In this document: positions 1 to 6,413 of the stretch, in pieces
Numbering within the stretch: the first letter of the stretch is position 1
How the letters are laid out: every line of letters begins with the position of its first letter
Assembly: GCA_002431715.1 (NCBI GenBank)
Contig: DJHI01000076.1
Span: forward strand, 10,177 to 18,185
Reading direction: 5' to 3'
Length of the DNA stretch: 8,009 bases
Source: Armatimonadetes bacterium UBA5829
GTDB lineage: Bacteria; Armatimonadota; UBA5829
Translations under genes and position numbers: made by a program
The notes under the pieces: model-generated
What the model saw: the letters and a program-made list of their open reading frames with translations, nothing else
Database searches by the model: none
Told to the model about the DNA's origin: nothing

Positions 1-375
1 AAAGATAAAATGAGCCTCGCCTATGCCCAATCGGCTTCAGCTATACGCTATATGGCAAAAAAGCATGGCAAAAATTCATTAAGAATTATGCTCTCGGAAC
101 TTGCACATACGGGCTCATTCGATAAAGCCATGCAAAAAGCAACCGGACGCACGGGCGGGCAATTCGAGAGCGACTGGTCCGCATATGTCTCCAGGCACTA
201 CTATGGGCTAAAAATCACACGCGTGGCAACGGGAGCGATATCCGTCATCATGGCGATACTCGTGATCATAGCATTCTTAGTGCGTCGCAAGCAGAAAAGA
301 GAAGCTGCAAGACAGTGGGAGATGGAGGAGTGGGATGAGAAAATGAATAGGGAACTCCGAGATTGGTGGAGATAA
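1..375 (+). CDS. Peptidase MA-like (gluzincin) family protein, C-terminal part, membrane-anchored
   Basis: The reading frame is open to the left edge, so this is the 3' end of a longer gene; the ATG at 10 is probably internal. The segment starting AYAQSASAIRYM, then a helix with K/R-rich turns, 'GSFDKAMQKATGRT' and 'FESDW', matches the C-terminal helical part of peptidase-MA-like zinc metallohydrolases, where such text follows the HExxH catalytic core. That core lies outside the window, so activity cannot be judged. After it, counting from the ATG at 10, residues about 70-90 form one hydrophobic transmembrane helix, followed by a basic stop-transfer cluster (RRKQKR) and a short charged, Trp-rich tail ending DWWR. 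This predicts an extracytoplasmic peptidase-like domain with a small cytoplasmic tail. Two intrinsic terminators follow. Family assignment is from motif recall; the partial, membrane-tailed nature is seen directly. Confidence 0.7.
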   Translation, partial: KDKMSLAYAQSASAIRYMAKKHGKNSLRIMLSELAHTGSFDKAMQKATGRTGGQFESDWSAYVSRHYYGLKITRVATGAISVIMAILVIIAFLVRRKQKREAARQWEMEEWDEKMNRELRDWWR

Positions 376-385
376 AGATAATTAA

Positions 386-399
386 GAATTAGGAATTAG
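386..399. repeat. Two tandem copies of heptamer GAATTAG
   Basis: Two exact adjacent copies of GAATTAG lie between the stop of the peptidase-MA gene and its first terminator. A single similar copy (GGAATTAG) occurs near 1515-1522. This looks like low-complexity intergenic sequence and I assign it no function. Confidence 0.5.
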
Positions 400-407
400 G
401 AAACGTA

Positions 408-450
408 GAATGGTCCGAGGAATCTCTCCCCGGACCATTTTGTTTTTGTC
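408..450 (+). terminator. Intrinsic terminator 1 of the peptidase-MA gene
   Basis: A perfect 9-bp stem, AATGGTCCG (409-417) with CGGACCATT (431-439), can be extended by a G-T pair (408/440). It has a 13-nt loop and is followed by a T-rich run (438-450, interrupted by G). It lies 33 bp after the stop of the + strand gene. Read on the - strand, the stem is followed by a mixed sequence with only short T runs, so it is best read as a + strand terminator. Confidence 0.75.
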
Positions 451-453
451 TAT

Positions 454-502
454 CTCTACCGGATCTCCGAACTTTCGGATTCCCGGAGAGTTTTTATTTT
501 TT
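454..502 (+). terminator. Intrinsic terminator 2, overlapping the 3' end of the convergent gene
   Basis: This is a long two-part stem: CTCT (454-457) with AGAG (487-490), CCGG (459-462) with CCGG (483-486), and TCCGAA (466-471) with TTCGGA (474-479). It is followed directly by TTTTTATTTTTT (491-502). The T-run is on the + strand, so the element stops rightward transcription a second time just as it enters the convergent lipoprotein gene, whose stop codon is at 494-496. For the - strand gene the same hairpin would lack a U-tract. Confidence 0.8.
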
Positions 503-1498
503 CGGAGCGGCTTTGGCCTTAGGTGCCGGTCCCGGCTGAGGAGTCGGCATTCCGGTTGGGGTCTCAGGAGGATTATTGATAGTATCGGCAACATCCTTGA
601 GATAAGGAATGTCTATCGATATCTTGGCATCTTTCTTTCTCTTGTTGAGTTCTTCGGTGAATTTGGAATCCATCTGCGATTTCTGCAGAGCAGCGGCATC
701 TTCGACCTCGCTCTTAACATCCTTGAGCTTCAGGTTGGATTTAGGCTGTTCCTTGGTTACTTTCAAAATAGCATAGTTAGTAGGCTGTCCCGGCTGCCCG
801 AGGCTGAATACCTTGCTGACTTCTCCTATTTTGGTTGCTTTTGCAACGGATGCCAATTCAGCCGGAATACCCTGCTGATCTTCGGCAACCCAAATTTCTA
901 TAGCGCCGCCGCCAATGGCAAACCGCTTGTCGGAATACTTAGCCGCCGCATCGTCGAAAGACAGTCCACCCTTTATTGCTTTGGCTGCATCATCCACTTG
1001 CTTCTGGTCTGTGTTGATGATGAGAGCGACATACTTGCGCGGGCCATGGACATAACGCTGCTTCATCATATCGTAAGCGGATTGCAGTTCCTGGTCTGTG
1101 ACCTTGGAAATCTTCTTTGCAATGTTTATTCTAGCCTGCATTGCATTGAGTTCCGAGTTGATTGCGTCTTGACCCAACAGTTTTTCCTGCCGTTCGTAGA
1201 CGCCATCACGCTTGAGGACTTCAATCTGCTGCTTTATCTGTTTATCTGTAGGTGAAACACCTTCCTCTTTCGCCCAATTTAGAATAACCTGCTGTTCGAT
1301 CAGGTTGGTGAGAACATCGCGGCCGGCTCTGCGGCTTACTAAATCCAGGTATTTTGAAGCGGGTATTCCCTCTCCGTTGACTGTTGCCACATTTTTCGCA
1401 GGTACACTGGCAACATTACAGCTTTTACCGCAGCCTGTCAGAACGACTGCTGTCCCGACGATGGCTACCCAAATGGCGGCTTTTTTCATGTTTTGCAT
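494..1498 (-). CDS. PpiC/SurA/PrsA-like parvulin peptidyl-prolyl isomerase lipoprotein
   Basis: Predicted extracytoplasmic folding factor that would isomerise Xaa-Pro bonds in secreted or outer-envelope proteins. Residue numbers below count from an upstream ATG at 1513. The N-terminus has a lipoprotein signal: KK, a hydrophobic stretch (about 12-24) and lipobox LTGC with the lipidated Cys at 28. A SurA-N-like helical region follows (about 40-145, with 'VATVNGEGIPASKYLDL'). A parvulin-type domain spans about 155-255, recognisable by 'GGLSFDDAAAKYSD', the glycine cluster GGG at 201-203 and the closing 'NYAILKV'. The end is a Pro/Ala/Lys-rich low-complexity tail. The start at 1498 (residue 6) is preferred because AAGGAG sits just upstream (3-nt gap). 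The ATG at 1489 (12-nt gap) is nearly as good, while the ATG at 1513 has no Shine-Dalgarno. The gene is convergent with the peptidase-MA gene and lies 144 bp downstream of the PAS-sensor gene. Whether the parvulin site is active is not certain from sequence alone. Confidence 0.85.
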   Translation of the reverse strand: MQNMKKAAIWVAIVGTAVVLTGCGKSCNVASVPAKNVATVNGEGIPASKYLDLVSRRAGRDVLTNLIEQQVILNWAKEEGVSPTDKQIKQQIEVLKRDGVYERQEKLLGQDAINSELNAMQARINIAKKISKVTDQELQSAYDMMKQRYVHGPRKYVALIINTDQKQVDDAAKAIKGGLSFDDAAAKYSDKRFAIGGGAIEIWVAEDQQGIPAELASVAKATKIGEVSKVFSLGQPGQPTNYAILKVTKEQPKSNLKLKDVKSEVEDAAALQKSQMDSKFTEELNKRKKDAKISIDIPYLKDVADTINNPPETPTGMPTPQPGPAPKAKAAPKK

Positions 1499-1501
1499 AA
1501 G

Positions 1502-1507
1502 CTCCTT
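1502..1507 (-). promoter_or_regulatory. Shine-Dalgarno AAGGAG deciding the lipoprotein start
   Basis: AAGGAG on the - strand lies 3 nt before the ATG at 1498 and 12 nt before the ATG at 1489. It lies inside the reading frame if the ATG at 1513 were used. It therefore argues against the longest reading and for a start five or eight codons in, which also gives a normal short lipoprotein n-region. Confidence 0.6.
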
Positions 1508-1523
1508 ATTCATGAGGAATTAG

Positions 1524-1552
1524 TTTATATTATCCAAGCGTGTATTATTGAA
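1524..1552 (-). promoter_or_regulatory. Weak sigma70-like promoter candidate for the lipoprotein gene
   Basis: The -10 is TATAAA (1524-1529, 5 of 6 to consensus) with a poor -35 TTCAAT (1547-1552, 3 of 6) at 17-bp spacing. The predicted transcript would begin near 1517, giving a leader of about 18 nt to the ATG at 1498 and leaving no room for a ribosome site before the ATG at 1513. Support is modest because of the weak -35. Confidence 0.3.
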
Positions 1553-1642
1553 GGCTCGTCAATATTCCTGCTTGCCTCGACAAGACTACCCCTGAATTAG
1601 TAAATTAAAACCACCCGAGCCATAGTGATTGAAAATATAGGG

Positions 1643-3664
1643 TTACCAGGTATCGGGGAATGCTTCCAGACATATTTCCTGAACAGGGGCCTTAACAGCT
1701 TGTCTCATCAAAACCCAAGTTCCTTCTTTGCCTGTAGCGAGATAGACTGTGTCAACAGAATCCAGGATAATCGAATATCCAAGACCCATTGATGGTTTGG
1801 TGGAGAAACGGCTCATGAGAGTTGCTTTGGGGAGAACAAGCGTATCCATGCCGGGGCCGGAGTCCTGAATAGATACCTGGACGCAGCCTTCTACAACGCA
1901 TATTTTAGCGGTGCCGCCTTTTGCATGCTTTATCGCATTAGCTGCGGCTTCTCCGACAGCCATTACAAGAGCCGTGGATCTGTCTTCAGGCATCCCTTCC
2001 TGCTTGGCTATTATCTTACAGAGGTTTCTCAGTCTTGAAAGGTCGTTTTCTTCGACCAGGTTCAGCTCAATAGCTGAGCACTCCATCATATCCTCAAGTT
2101 CCTCATAGGAAACAAGATTCAGCTTGCCGTCTGTTACCGAGAATATCGTGCCCCTGTAAAACTGCCGCTTGGCCTCTTCTGCTTCAGCCTGTATTTGACG
2201 CTCGCGTTGACGTCGTTCCCTGAGCTCCTCCTGAATCCGTCTTTGCTCAGTGACGTCCTCATATGTGCCCAGCACTCCGACCACGTTGCCTTGGTCATCG
2301 TGAAGCGGGACTCTGTTCGATTCAATCCATGCAAGGTTGCCGCCGACTTGGTGCTGAGGTTCCACTATATGCAGAGACGGCTTATTATTTTGCATAACAT
2401 GCAGATCGCTCTGTGCATATAATTCGGCTTCTTCTTTCGTCCAAACCATATCCTCTTCTATCTTTCCCAATATATGGGAAGGGTCGCCAACTCCTGCATC
2501 CTCGGCAAAATTCTTGTTGCACCCGATAAATTTCAAATTGGTATCTTTCCAATAGACGGCTTGTGGGACGTTATCCATAACCGATTGCAGCAGCTCTTTT
2601 TGAGTCCGCAGTTCGTCCATGGATTTCTTGCGTTCCGTTATATCGCGAACCGACTCTATTGCACCTACAATATTGCCGCTGGAGTCATAAAGCGGCGCTG
2701 CCTTGATCCAGTAGTATACTCCACCCGGCCTAAGCAGCATGCTTGCTGATTCGGCTGTTAATGTGTGGTCTACACTAGAGACTTTGGTGTAAAATTTCTC
2801 AGTTTCCGGATCGGCGTGCAGCACGAGGTCGATAAGAGCGGGTCTCCTCACTCCGTAGAACGGCAGAGAGTACTCATAGCCTGCTTTTCCAAGAATTTCC
2901 TCTGCTTTAACTCCGCTCAGCTCCTCCATCGCCCGGTTCCAGGCAATTACCTTGCCTTCCAGGTCGATTGCAAACGTGGCATCCGGTAAAAATGTAATAA
3001 TATCGGAAAGACGCCGCTGGGAATCCGCCAGAGCCTGTTTTGCCTGGTTGCGCTCTGTTATGTCGCGAATGTTTGTTACATAAACCGGCGTGTCCGTGCC
3101 GAGTGTGCCTCTTCTCGTTATCATCTCCACCACGATCCAGGAGCCGTCTTTATGATGAATCCTGAACTCTGAAGACGCCGTCATTCCTTCTGTCCAGTCC
3201 AGTTGTTGGAATTCCGTGCAGGTCTTGTTGTAGTCATCGGGGTGAACCAAATCGAGTAGGTGCCGTCCCAGCATCTCTTCGACTTTGTAGCCGAGAATTC
3301 TCTCGATTGAAGTGCTGACATACAGCACTTTGACTTCGGAGTCCAGTATCGCAAGAATATCGAGGGCATTTTCCAGCACCCAGCTCAGGTGTTCTTGACT
3401 CTCACGCAGCACCCGCTCAGACCGTTCGAGTGTCCTCAAGCTTCTGCCAACCAGTACATATATAATGAAAGCAGTTATGAGAACGAATATCCAGTCCTTA
3501 GCCATCTGGAGTCTTGCAAGCAGCAGTTTGTCAGTGACAAATGCAGCGAGCGCTTTATCACTGAGCCATATGTACAGCGCGGCTATCGCTAAGTAGATAA
3601 GCGTGATCCGCAGTACATGTCTGCAAGATTTAATATCTAACCGGCATCCCAGAAAGCTGCGCAT
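1643..3664 (-). CDS. Membrane PAS-PAS-PAS sensor with RsbW-type HATPase (anti-sigma-factor-kinase-like)
   Basis: This is a 673-residue signalling protein. Two hydrophobic helices (about 18-34 and 58-73) enclose a short loop; the pattern 'LIYLAIAALYIWLSDKAL' then 'KDWIFVLITAFIIYVLVGR' is a known N-terminal membrane module of PAS sensors. Three PAS/PAC units follow at about 90-205, 215-346 and 355-475, each closed by a PAC signature (DITER at 201-205, DITERK at 341-346, EDVTEQRR at 469-476). A charged coiled coil covers about 475-502. The C-terminal domain (about 540-657) is a HATPase of the RsbW/SpoIIAB class: N-box GEAAANAIKHA with E572 and N576, G1 box DSGPGM (601-606), G2 box GLGY (627-630). 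I find no DHp helix with a phosphoacceptor His before it, so it is not a classical histidine kinase. By family knowledge it may phosphorylate an anti-sigma antagonist or bind a partner; neither a sigma factor nor an antagonist is in this window. AGGTGG lies 4 nt before the ATG. PAS ligands are unknown. Confidence 0.87.
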   Translation of the reverse strand: MRSFLGCRLDIKSCRHVLRITLIYLAIAALYIWLSDKALAAFVTDKLLLARLQMAKDWIFVLITAFIIYVLVGRSLRTLERSERVLRESQEHLSWVLENALDILAILDSEVKVLYVSTSIERILGYKVEEMLGRHLLDLVHPDDYNKTCTEFQQLDWTEGMTASSEFRIHHKDGSWIVVEMITRRGTLGTDTPVYVTNIRDITERNQAKQALADSQRRLSDIITFLPDATFAIDLEGKVIAWNRAMEELSGVKAEEILGKAGYEYSLPFYGVRRPALIDLVLHADPETEKFYTKVSSVDHTLTAESASMLLRPGGVYYWIKAAPLYDSSGNIVGAIESVRDITERKKSMDELRTQKELLQSVMDNVPQAVYWKDTNLKFIGCNKNFAEDAGVGDPSHILGKIEEDMVWTKEEAELYAQSDLHVMQNNKPSLHIVEPQHQVGGNLAWIESNRVPLHDDQGNVVGVLGTYEDVTEQRRIQEELRERRQRERQIQAEAEEAKRQFYRGTIFSVTDGKLNLVSYEELEDMMECSAIELNLVEENDLSRLRNLCKIIAKQEGMPEDRSTALVMAVGEAAANAIKHAKGGTAKICVVEGCVQVSIQDSGPGMDTLVLPKATLMSRFSTKPSMGLGYSIILDSVDTVYLATGKEGTWVLMRQAVKAPVQEICLEAFPDTW

Positions 3665-3688
3665 TATGCCACCTGCTTAAAGTAGATA

Positions 3689-3712
3689 GGCGAGCAGATA
3701 ATTCCGCTCGCC
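3689..3712 (-). terminator. GC-rich hairpin between the GH42-like gene and the PAS-sensor gene
   Basis: A perfect 7-bp GC-rich stem, GGCGAGC with GCTCGCC, has a 10-nt loop and stands 38 bp after the stop of the GH42-like gene, about 15 bp before the Shine-Dalgarno of the sensor gene. On the - strand it is followed by TATCTACTTT, which is only partly U-rich. It could be a weak terminator or attenuator that reduces read-through into the sensor gene, or an mRNA 3'-end stabiliser. Confidence 0.45.
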
Positions 3713-3750
3713 ATTCTCTGCACTGTATTTATACCCAAATGTTGGGCTTG

Positions 3751-5901
3751 TTACCACCTGAGTGAAATTACTCGTTCTCCCGGATTGCATTGAAGCAGTG
3801 TGACGTAATATACCCCGTCCACGATTTCCTGTGAGATAGTGCAGGATTTTCCGTCTACAAATATCTCCTTAGGTGAGCTTCGCAGCACAAACACGGTCTT
3901 ACGTCCGGCAAGTATCTCGATCTCTGCTCTTCCTGCGCCATCAGTCAGCCTGCGAAGGCACAGACTTCCCTGCACATCGAGGAATTTTGATCTCCGCCCG
4001 ACAATCCTGTAAAGACCGAACGAATGCGGTGCAATAGTAATCTTGGGGTCGCCGTCAGGAAGCATCTTCTGATTGATGACATCCCAAAGGTTTGCTCTGC
4101 CGGGGCGCGCTGTTGCGGCCCCTTCTTTATCTGAAATATTGCTAAGGACTATATAATCACTTGCATTGATACTCCAGAGCACTCCATCCGAGCAGGAATC
4201 GATCATAAGGCTGGATGCGTTGACTTCACGCAGCGCATATGTAATAGCTTTTGTGGAGATCGATGCGGTATCAGCAGAGAGGCCGAATCCGCAGAAAATC
4301 GCTAACGTGGAGCGATCTCGCCATTCCGCCACTACCGGAATCTTGTTTTGATAAACATCTGCCTCATAAAGGATGCTTGCGCGAGAGCCGAATATTCTGC
4401 GCACATCGGCTACCTTTTTTACCTTAGTGGTTTCTTCAAGGAAAGCCGACCTTCGGACTCGCGATACATCCTTTAGCTCGATATCTCCATCAGGCTCTAC
4501 ACTCAATCCCTCTTCCTGTCTTAGGCCGATAAGCTCCAATATTCCAGGGAACGAAGAGGCGCATGGTCCAAGGCCCGGGAAGACAGGATCGGCATTATAA
4601 CCCTTTCCAGTGCCAAATGCAATGGCTGCTCTCTTTTCAGAAGACTGCCACCAATTTCGGATAACCAGCATCTGCTCCATTGTCAACGGGAAATGCTCTT
4701 CAAAGACAAGCACCTGCACCTCAGGGTGATCTTGCAGGTCTTTATCCAGCGTATCCGCATGAAAAGTGAGCATGGGAATATGAACGTTAAATGCAAGCTC
4801 TTTTGCCAGTGCCCAATAATGCGAAAATACTTTATCATATGCAAGTGGATCTACATGTCGCATTCCCGAACAGGAGAAGACAAACGCAACTGGGGACTTC
4901 GGCTTGCCGAGCCTGCTCGATGCCTCCGCCGTGCTGCTGAGAATATCCATATAGGCGTTATCTTTGCCGGCGTTTTTTTCATACCAGAACTGGGCGAATC
5001 CACAGGGAGCCGCTGCCAGAGATGAAAGCATCACATCTTTGTAAAAATCGGTATCTGTGTCCTTGGAATTGCTGACTGCAATAATATCCTTACCCAGCGC
5101 ATTTGCCATTACATCTATATATGCCAGGCCTGCCGACTTGGACATCTCGTCAGAAATGCATGTTTTACCTGCGGTTATGTCACCTGGCTTTATTCCCGCT
5201 ACTAAAAAATCGAGCCCTGGAATACGTGATATTCGACCTACATTAAAGACAATGTTGGAATCGTCGGAAGTGGGAATGAATGAAGATGATATGATTCCCG
5301 TCCTCTTCGCTCCGACCGACTTTGCATATTCCACGAGCTCGGAGTAAAATTCCTCGATCACTTGTGCTTTGGCTTTCTGCAATGTCAGGTATGCCGTGCT
5401 CTCTTCTCGTCTTTCGGGATACTTTATGTCGGAGAACTCTGAGACGAACTTGCTGTAAAACCGATCCTTGTTACCTGGAATATCGGTTTTAAAGATCGGT
5501 TCTTCGAATGCTACATAATCAAAGCCGTATTGTCTTATAAAAAGGTTGATCAGTTCTTTGAGGTAGCTTTTCCACGCATCGGAGGCATATGATGCATAGA
5601 ACCCCTTCTCCGACCATTTGATGGGATTGTTGTCTGCATCATATTGTGCTTCTTCAATTCCGATCTTATCGCCTGCGCAAAGTGTGGATGTAAGTCGTAT
5701 GCAGGTGGGGTATCCCCTTTTGTGGGCTTCTGTAACAAAAGCCGTATACACGTCCTTCAATGAATCGATTAGTTCATCGTAAGGAATGCCTCCCAAGGCG
5801 CTACACGCGATTTCGAAGTCCCATTTTTCGAGATCTTCGAAATATCTCGTCCTTTGATCGGCATCCGCCACATATTGTGGCTGTACCGGCAATGCATTCA
5901 T
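3751..5901 (-). CDS. GH42-like TIM-barrel protein with flavodoxin-like and beta-sandwich domains, substrate unknown
   Basis: This is a large protein of 716 residues from this start, without a signal peptide, so predicted cytoplasmic. Residue numbers below count from a TTG 11 codons upstream, at 5934. Residues about 35-330 read like a glycosidase (beta/alpha)8 barrel: 'WDFEIACSALGG' as strand 1, 'FDYVAFEEPIF' as strand 4 with adjacent E144 and E145 at the usual acid/base position, and 'GFAQFWYEKN' as strand 8. Residues about 347-470 look like the alpha/beta domain that follows the barrel in GH42 beta-galactosidases ('PVAFVFSCSG', 'VQVLVFEEHFPLT'). The rest (about 510-727) is mostly beta-sandwich, ending 'GERVISLRW'. 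In strand 7 ('DIIAVSNS') I see no Glu where a clan-A nucleophile is expected, so catalysis may be altered or lost. The ATG at 5901 is preferred over the TTG because a G-run lies 6 nt upstream. A putative sugar-active role is inference; no transporter or sugar regulator lies beside it. Confidence 0.65.
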   Translation of the reverse strand: MNALPVQPQYVADADQRTRYFEDLEKWDFEIACSALGGIPYDELIDSLKDVYTAFVTEAHKRGYPTCIRLTSTLCAGDKIGIEEAQYDADNNPIKWSEKGFYASYASDAWKSYLKELINLFIRQYGFDYVAFEEPIFKTDIPGNKDRFYSKFVSEFSDIKYPERREESTAYLTLQKAKAQVIEEFYSELVEYAKSVGAKRTGIISSSFIPTSDDSNIVFNVGRISRIPGLDFLVAGIKPGDITAGKTCISDEMSKSAGLAYIDVMANALGKDIIAVSNSKDTDTDFYKDVMLSSLAAAPCGFAQFWYEKNAGKDNAYMDILSSTAEASSRLGKPKSPVAFVFSCSGMRHVDPLAYDKVFSHYWALAKELAFNVHIPMLTFHADTLDKDLQDHPEVQVLVFEEHFPLTMEQMLVIRNWWQSSEKRAAIAFGTGKGYNADPVFPGLGPCASSFPGILELIGLRQEEGLSVEPDGDIELKDVSRVRRSAFLEETTKVKKVADVRRIFGSRASILYEADVYQNKIPVVAEWRDRSTLAIFCGFGLSADTASISTKAITYALREVNASSLMIDSCSDGVLWSINASDYIVLSNISDKEGAATARPGRANLWDVINQKMLPDGDPKITIAPHSFGLYRIVGRRSKFLDVQGSLCLRRLTDGAGRAEIEILAGRKTVFVLRSSPKEIFVDGKSCTISQEIVDGVYYVTLLQCNPGERVISLRW

Positions 5902-5907
5902 GACCAG

Positions 5908-5914
5908 CCCCCCC
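5908..5914 (-). promoter_or_regulatory. G7 run acting as the likely ribosome-binding site of the GH42-like gene
   Basis: Seven consecutive G on the - strand lie 6 nt before the ATG at 5901, the right distance for pairing with the CCUCC of 16S rRNA with one G-U pair. The upstream TTG at 5934 has no comparable site. This is an unusual homopolymeric Shine-Dalgarno, and it decides the start. Confidence 0.5.
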
Positions 5915-5970
5915 GGAGTAAATACCACGCACAATATCGCAACGAAACCAGAATCTCTCAGCTCATCTCA

Positions 5971-5990
5971 CTGACAAAATCTGACAACAT
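5971..5990. repeat. 10-bp tandem repeat CTGACAA(A/C)AT
   Basis: Two adjacent copies of a 10-bp unit, CTGACAAAAT and CTGACAACAT, differ at one base, so the TGACAA cores sit one helical turn apart. Further TGACAA copies occur at 6013-6018 and 6250-6255, the latter 9 bp from a CGACAA at 6241-6246. This spacing is what a repeated protein-binding site would look like. It lies in the predicted leader of the GH42-like gene, where an RNA-level role (TTGTCAG repeats) is also possible. Confidence 0.45.
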
Positions 5991-6005
5991 CGATTTGTGC
6001 ACTAC

Positions 6006-6060
6006 GCCTTGGTGACAATCAACTTGATTTTGTCGATAACTTGCTCTGCAAGCCCAAGGC
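6006..6060 (-). promoter_or_regulatory. Predicted three-way-junction RNA element in the leader of the GH42-like gene
   Basis: Read on the - strand, an outer stem GCCTTGG (6054-6060) with CCAAGGC (6006-6012) encloses two hairpins. The first is CTTGC-AGA-GCAAG (6040-6052). The second (6014-6034) is GACAA with TTGTC, a 2-nt bulge, then TCA-AGT-TGA. All three helices are perfectly paired apart from the bulge. The element begins within a few bases of the transcription start predicted from the promoter at 6070-6098, so it would form the 5' end of that mRNA. It matches no riboswitch class I recognise. It could stabilise the mRNA, bind a ligand or protein, or be fortuitous. Confidence 0.45.
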
Positions 6061-6069
6061 TATGAACTA

Positions 6070-6098
6070 ATTATACACTAACGCAACCATTAAGTCTA
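6070..6098 (-). promoter_or_regulatory. Sigma70-like promoter nearest to the GH42-like gene
   Basis: A perfect -10 TATAAT (6070-6075) stands 17 bp from a -35 TAGACT (6093-6098, 4 of 6 to TTGACA) on the - strand. Transcription would start near 6062, leaving a leader of about 160 nt that begins with the three-way-junction element. It is the best-placed promoter for the GH42-like gene. Confidence 0.55.
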
Positions 6099-6316
6099 TA
6101 GTTGTCTCCTATAGGTGCTTGTCTTGAGGCAATTTCATGGTCTGTTCGCGAATACGTGTGGCATAAAGGGCCTGGCTAACATAAATACTCGAAAGCCTGC
6201 GTCCATGCTCACATATCTACTGCAGATGATGCCACGAAAACGACAATAGTGACAACAAAAACAAAATCAGTCTCAACACAGCGACAGCAGTTACTAGTGA
6301 TTTCTTATTCGCCGCA

Positions 6317-6345
6317 ATTATAGATGATATATGCTCATATGCCTA
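6317..6345 (-). promoter_or_regulatory. Second sigma70-like promoter candidate in the 524-bp spacer
   Basis: The -10 is TATAAT (6317-6322, perfect) and the -35 is TAGGCA (6340-6345, 4 of 6), with 17-bp spacing on the - strand. An arm of the inverted repeat at 6334-6363 lies across the -35 and spacer, so a repressor binding there could block it. The transcript would start near 6310 and run about 410 nt before the GH42-like start codon. Confidence 0.4.
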
Positions 6346-6363
6346 CATAATAATACATATGAG
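6334..6363. repeat. 8-bp inverted repeat CTCATATG...CATATGAG
   Basis: This is a perfect 8-bp inverted repeat with a 14-bp A+T-rich centre. It overlaps the promoter candidate at 6317-6345 and lies just downstream of the one at 6385-6413, so an operator role is possible. As a hairpin on the - strand it lacks a U-tract and is A+T-rich, so it is a poor terminator for the transaldolase gene. Confidence 0.4.
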
Positions 6364-6384
6364 GCACAGTTAGTATTAATGCGT

Positions 6385-6413
6385 ATTATGCATGCAATTC
6401 ACTCATTTGTCAA
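6385..6413 (-). promoter_or_regulatory. Near-consensus sigma70-like promoter just after the transaldolase gene
   Basis: A perfect -35 TTGACA (6408-6413) and a -10 CATAAT (6385-6390, 5 of 6) are separated by exactly 17 bp on the - strand. An 8-bp palindrome TGCATGCA (6389-6396) overlaps the -10 edge. The start would be near 6378, almost immediately after the transaldolase stop codon. It would transcribe about 475 nt without a recognisable gene before reaching the GH42-like start, so it drives either a long leader or a separate small RNA. Confidence 0.55.

Noticed and set aside
409..439. First terminator as a bidirectional terminator serving the lipoprotein gene
   Set aside because: On the - strand the stem is followed by TCTACGTTTCC, not a convincing U-tract.
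410..1255. Long + strand frame of 281 codons
   Set aside because: It is antisense to the parvulin lipoprotein, begins inside a terminator hairpin, is rich in Leu/Phe/Cys/Arg without domain character, and has no ribosome site. It is a shadow of the real gene.
3732..3741. 10-bp sequence TACCCAAATG shared with 7891-7900, both within small hairpins
   Set aside because: The contexts differ (3' end of one gene, leader of another) and a single 10-bp match in 8 kb is close to chance.
5902..5934. Longer GH42-like start at a TTG, 11 codons upstream
   Set aside because: No ribosome site precedes the TTG, and the extra residues would include the G-run that fits as Shine-Dalgarno for the ATG at 5901.
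6135..6206. 23-codon - strand frame in the 524-bp spacer, its stop overlapping the ATG of a 9-codon frame (ATGA)
   Set aside because: The overlap looks like coupled upstream ORFs, but there is no good Shine-Dalgarno, no recognisable peptide feature, and such short frames are expected by chance.
6251..6300. T-rich - strand tract as terminator of the transaldolase gene
   Set aside because: The tract TTTTGTTTTTG is there, but I could not find a stable stem directly before it.
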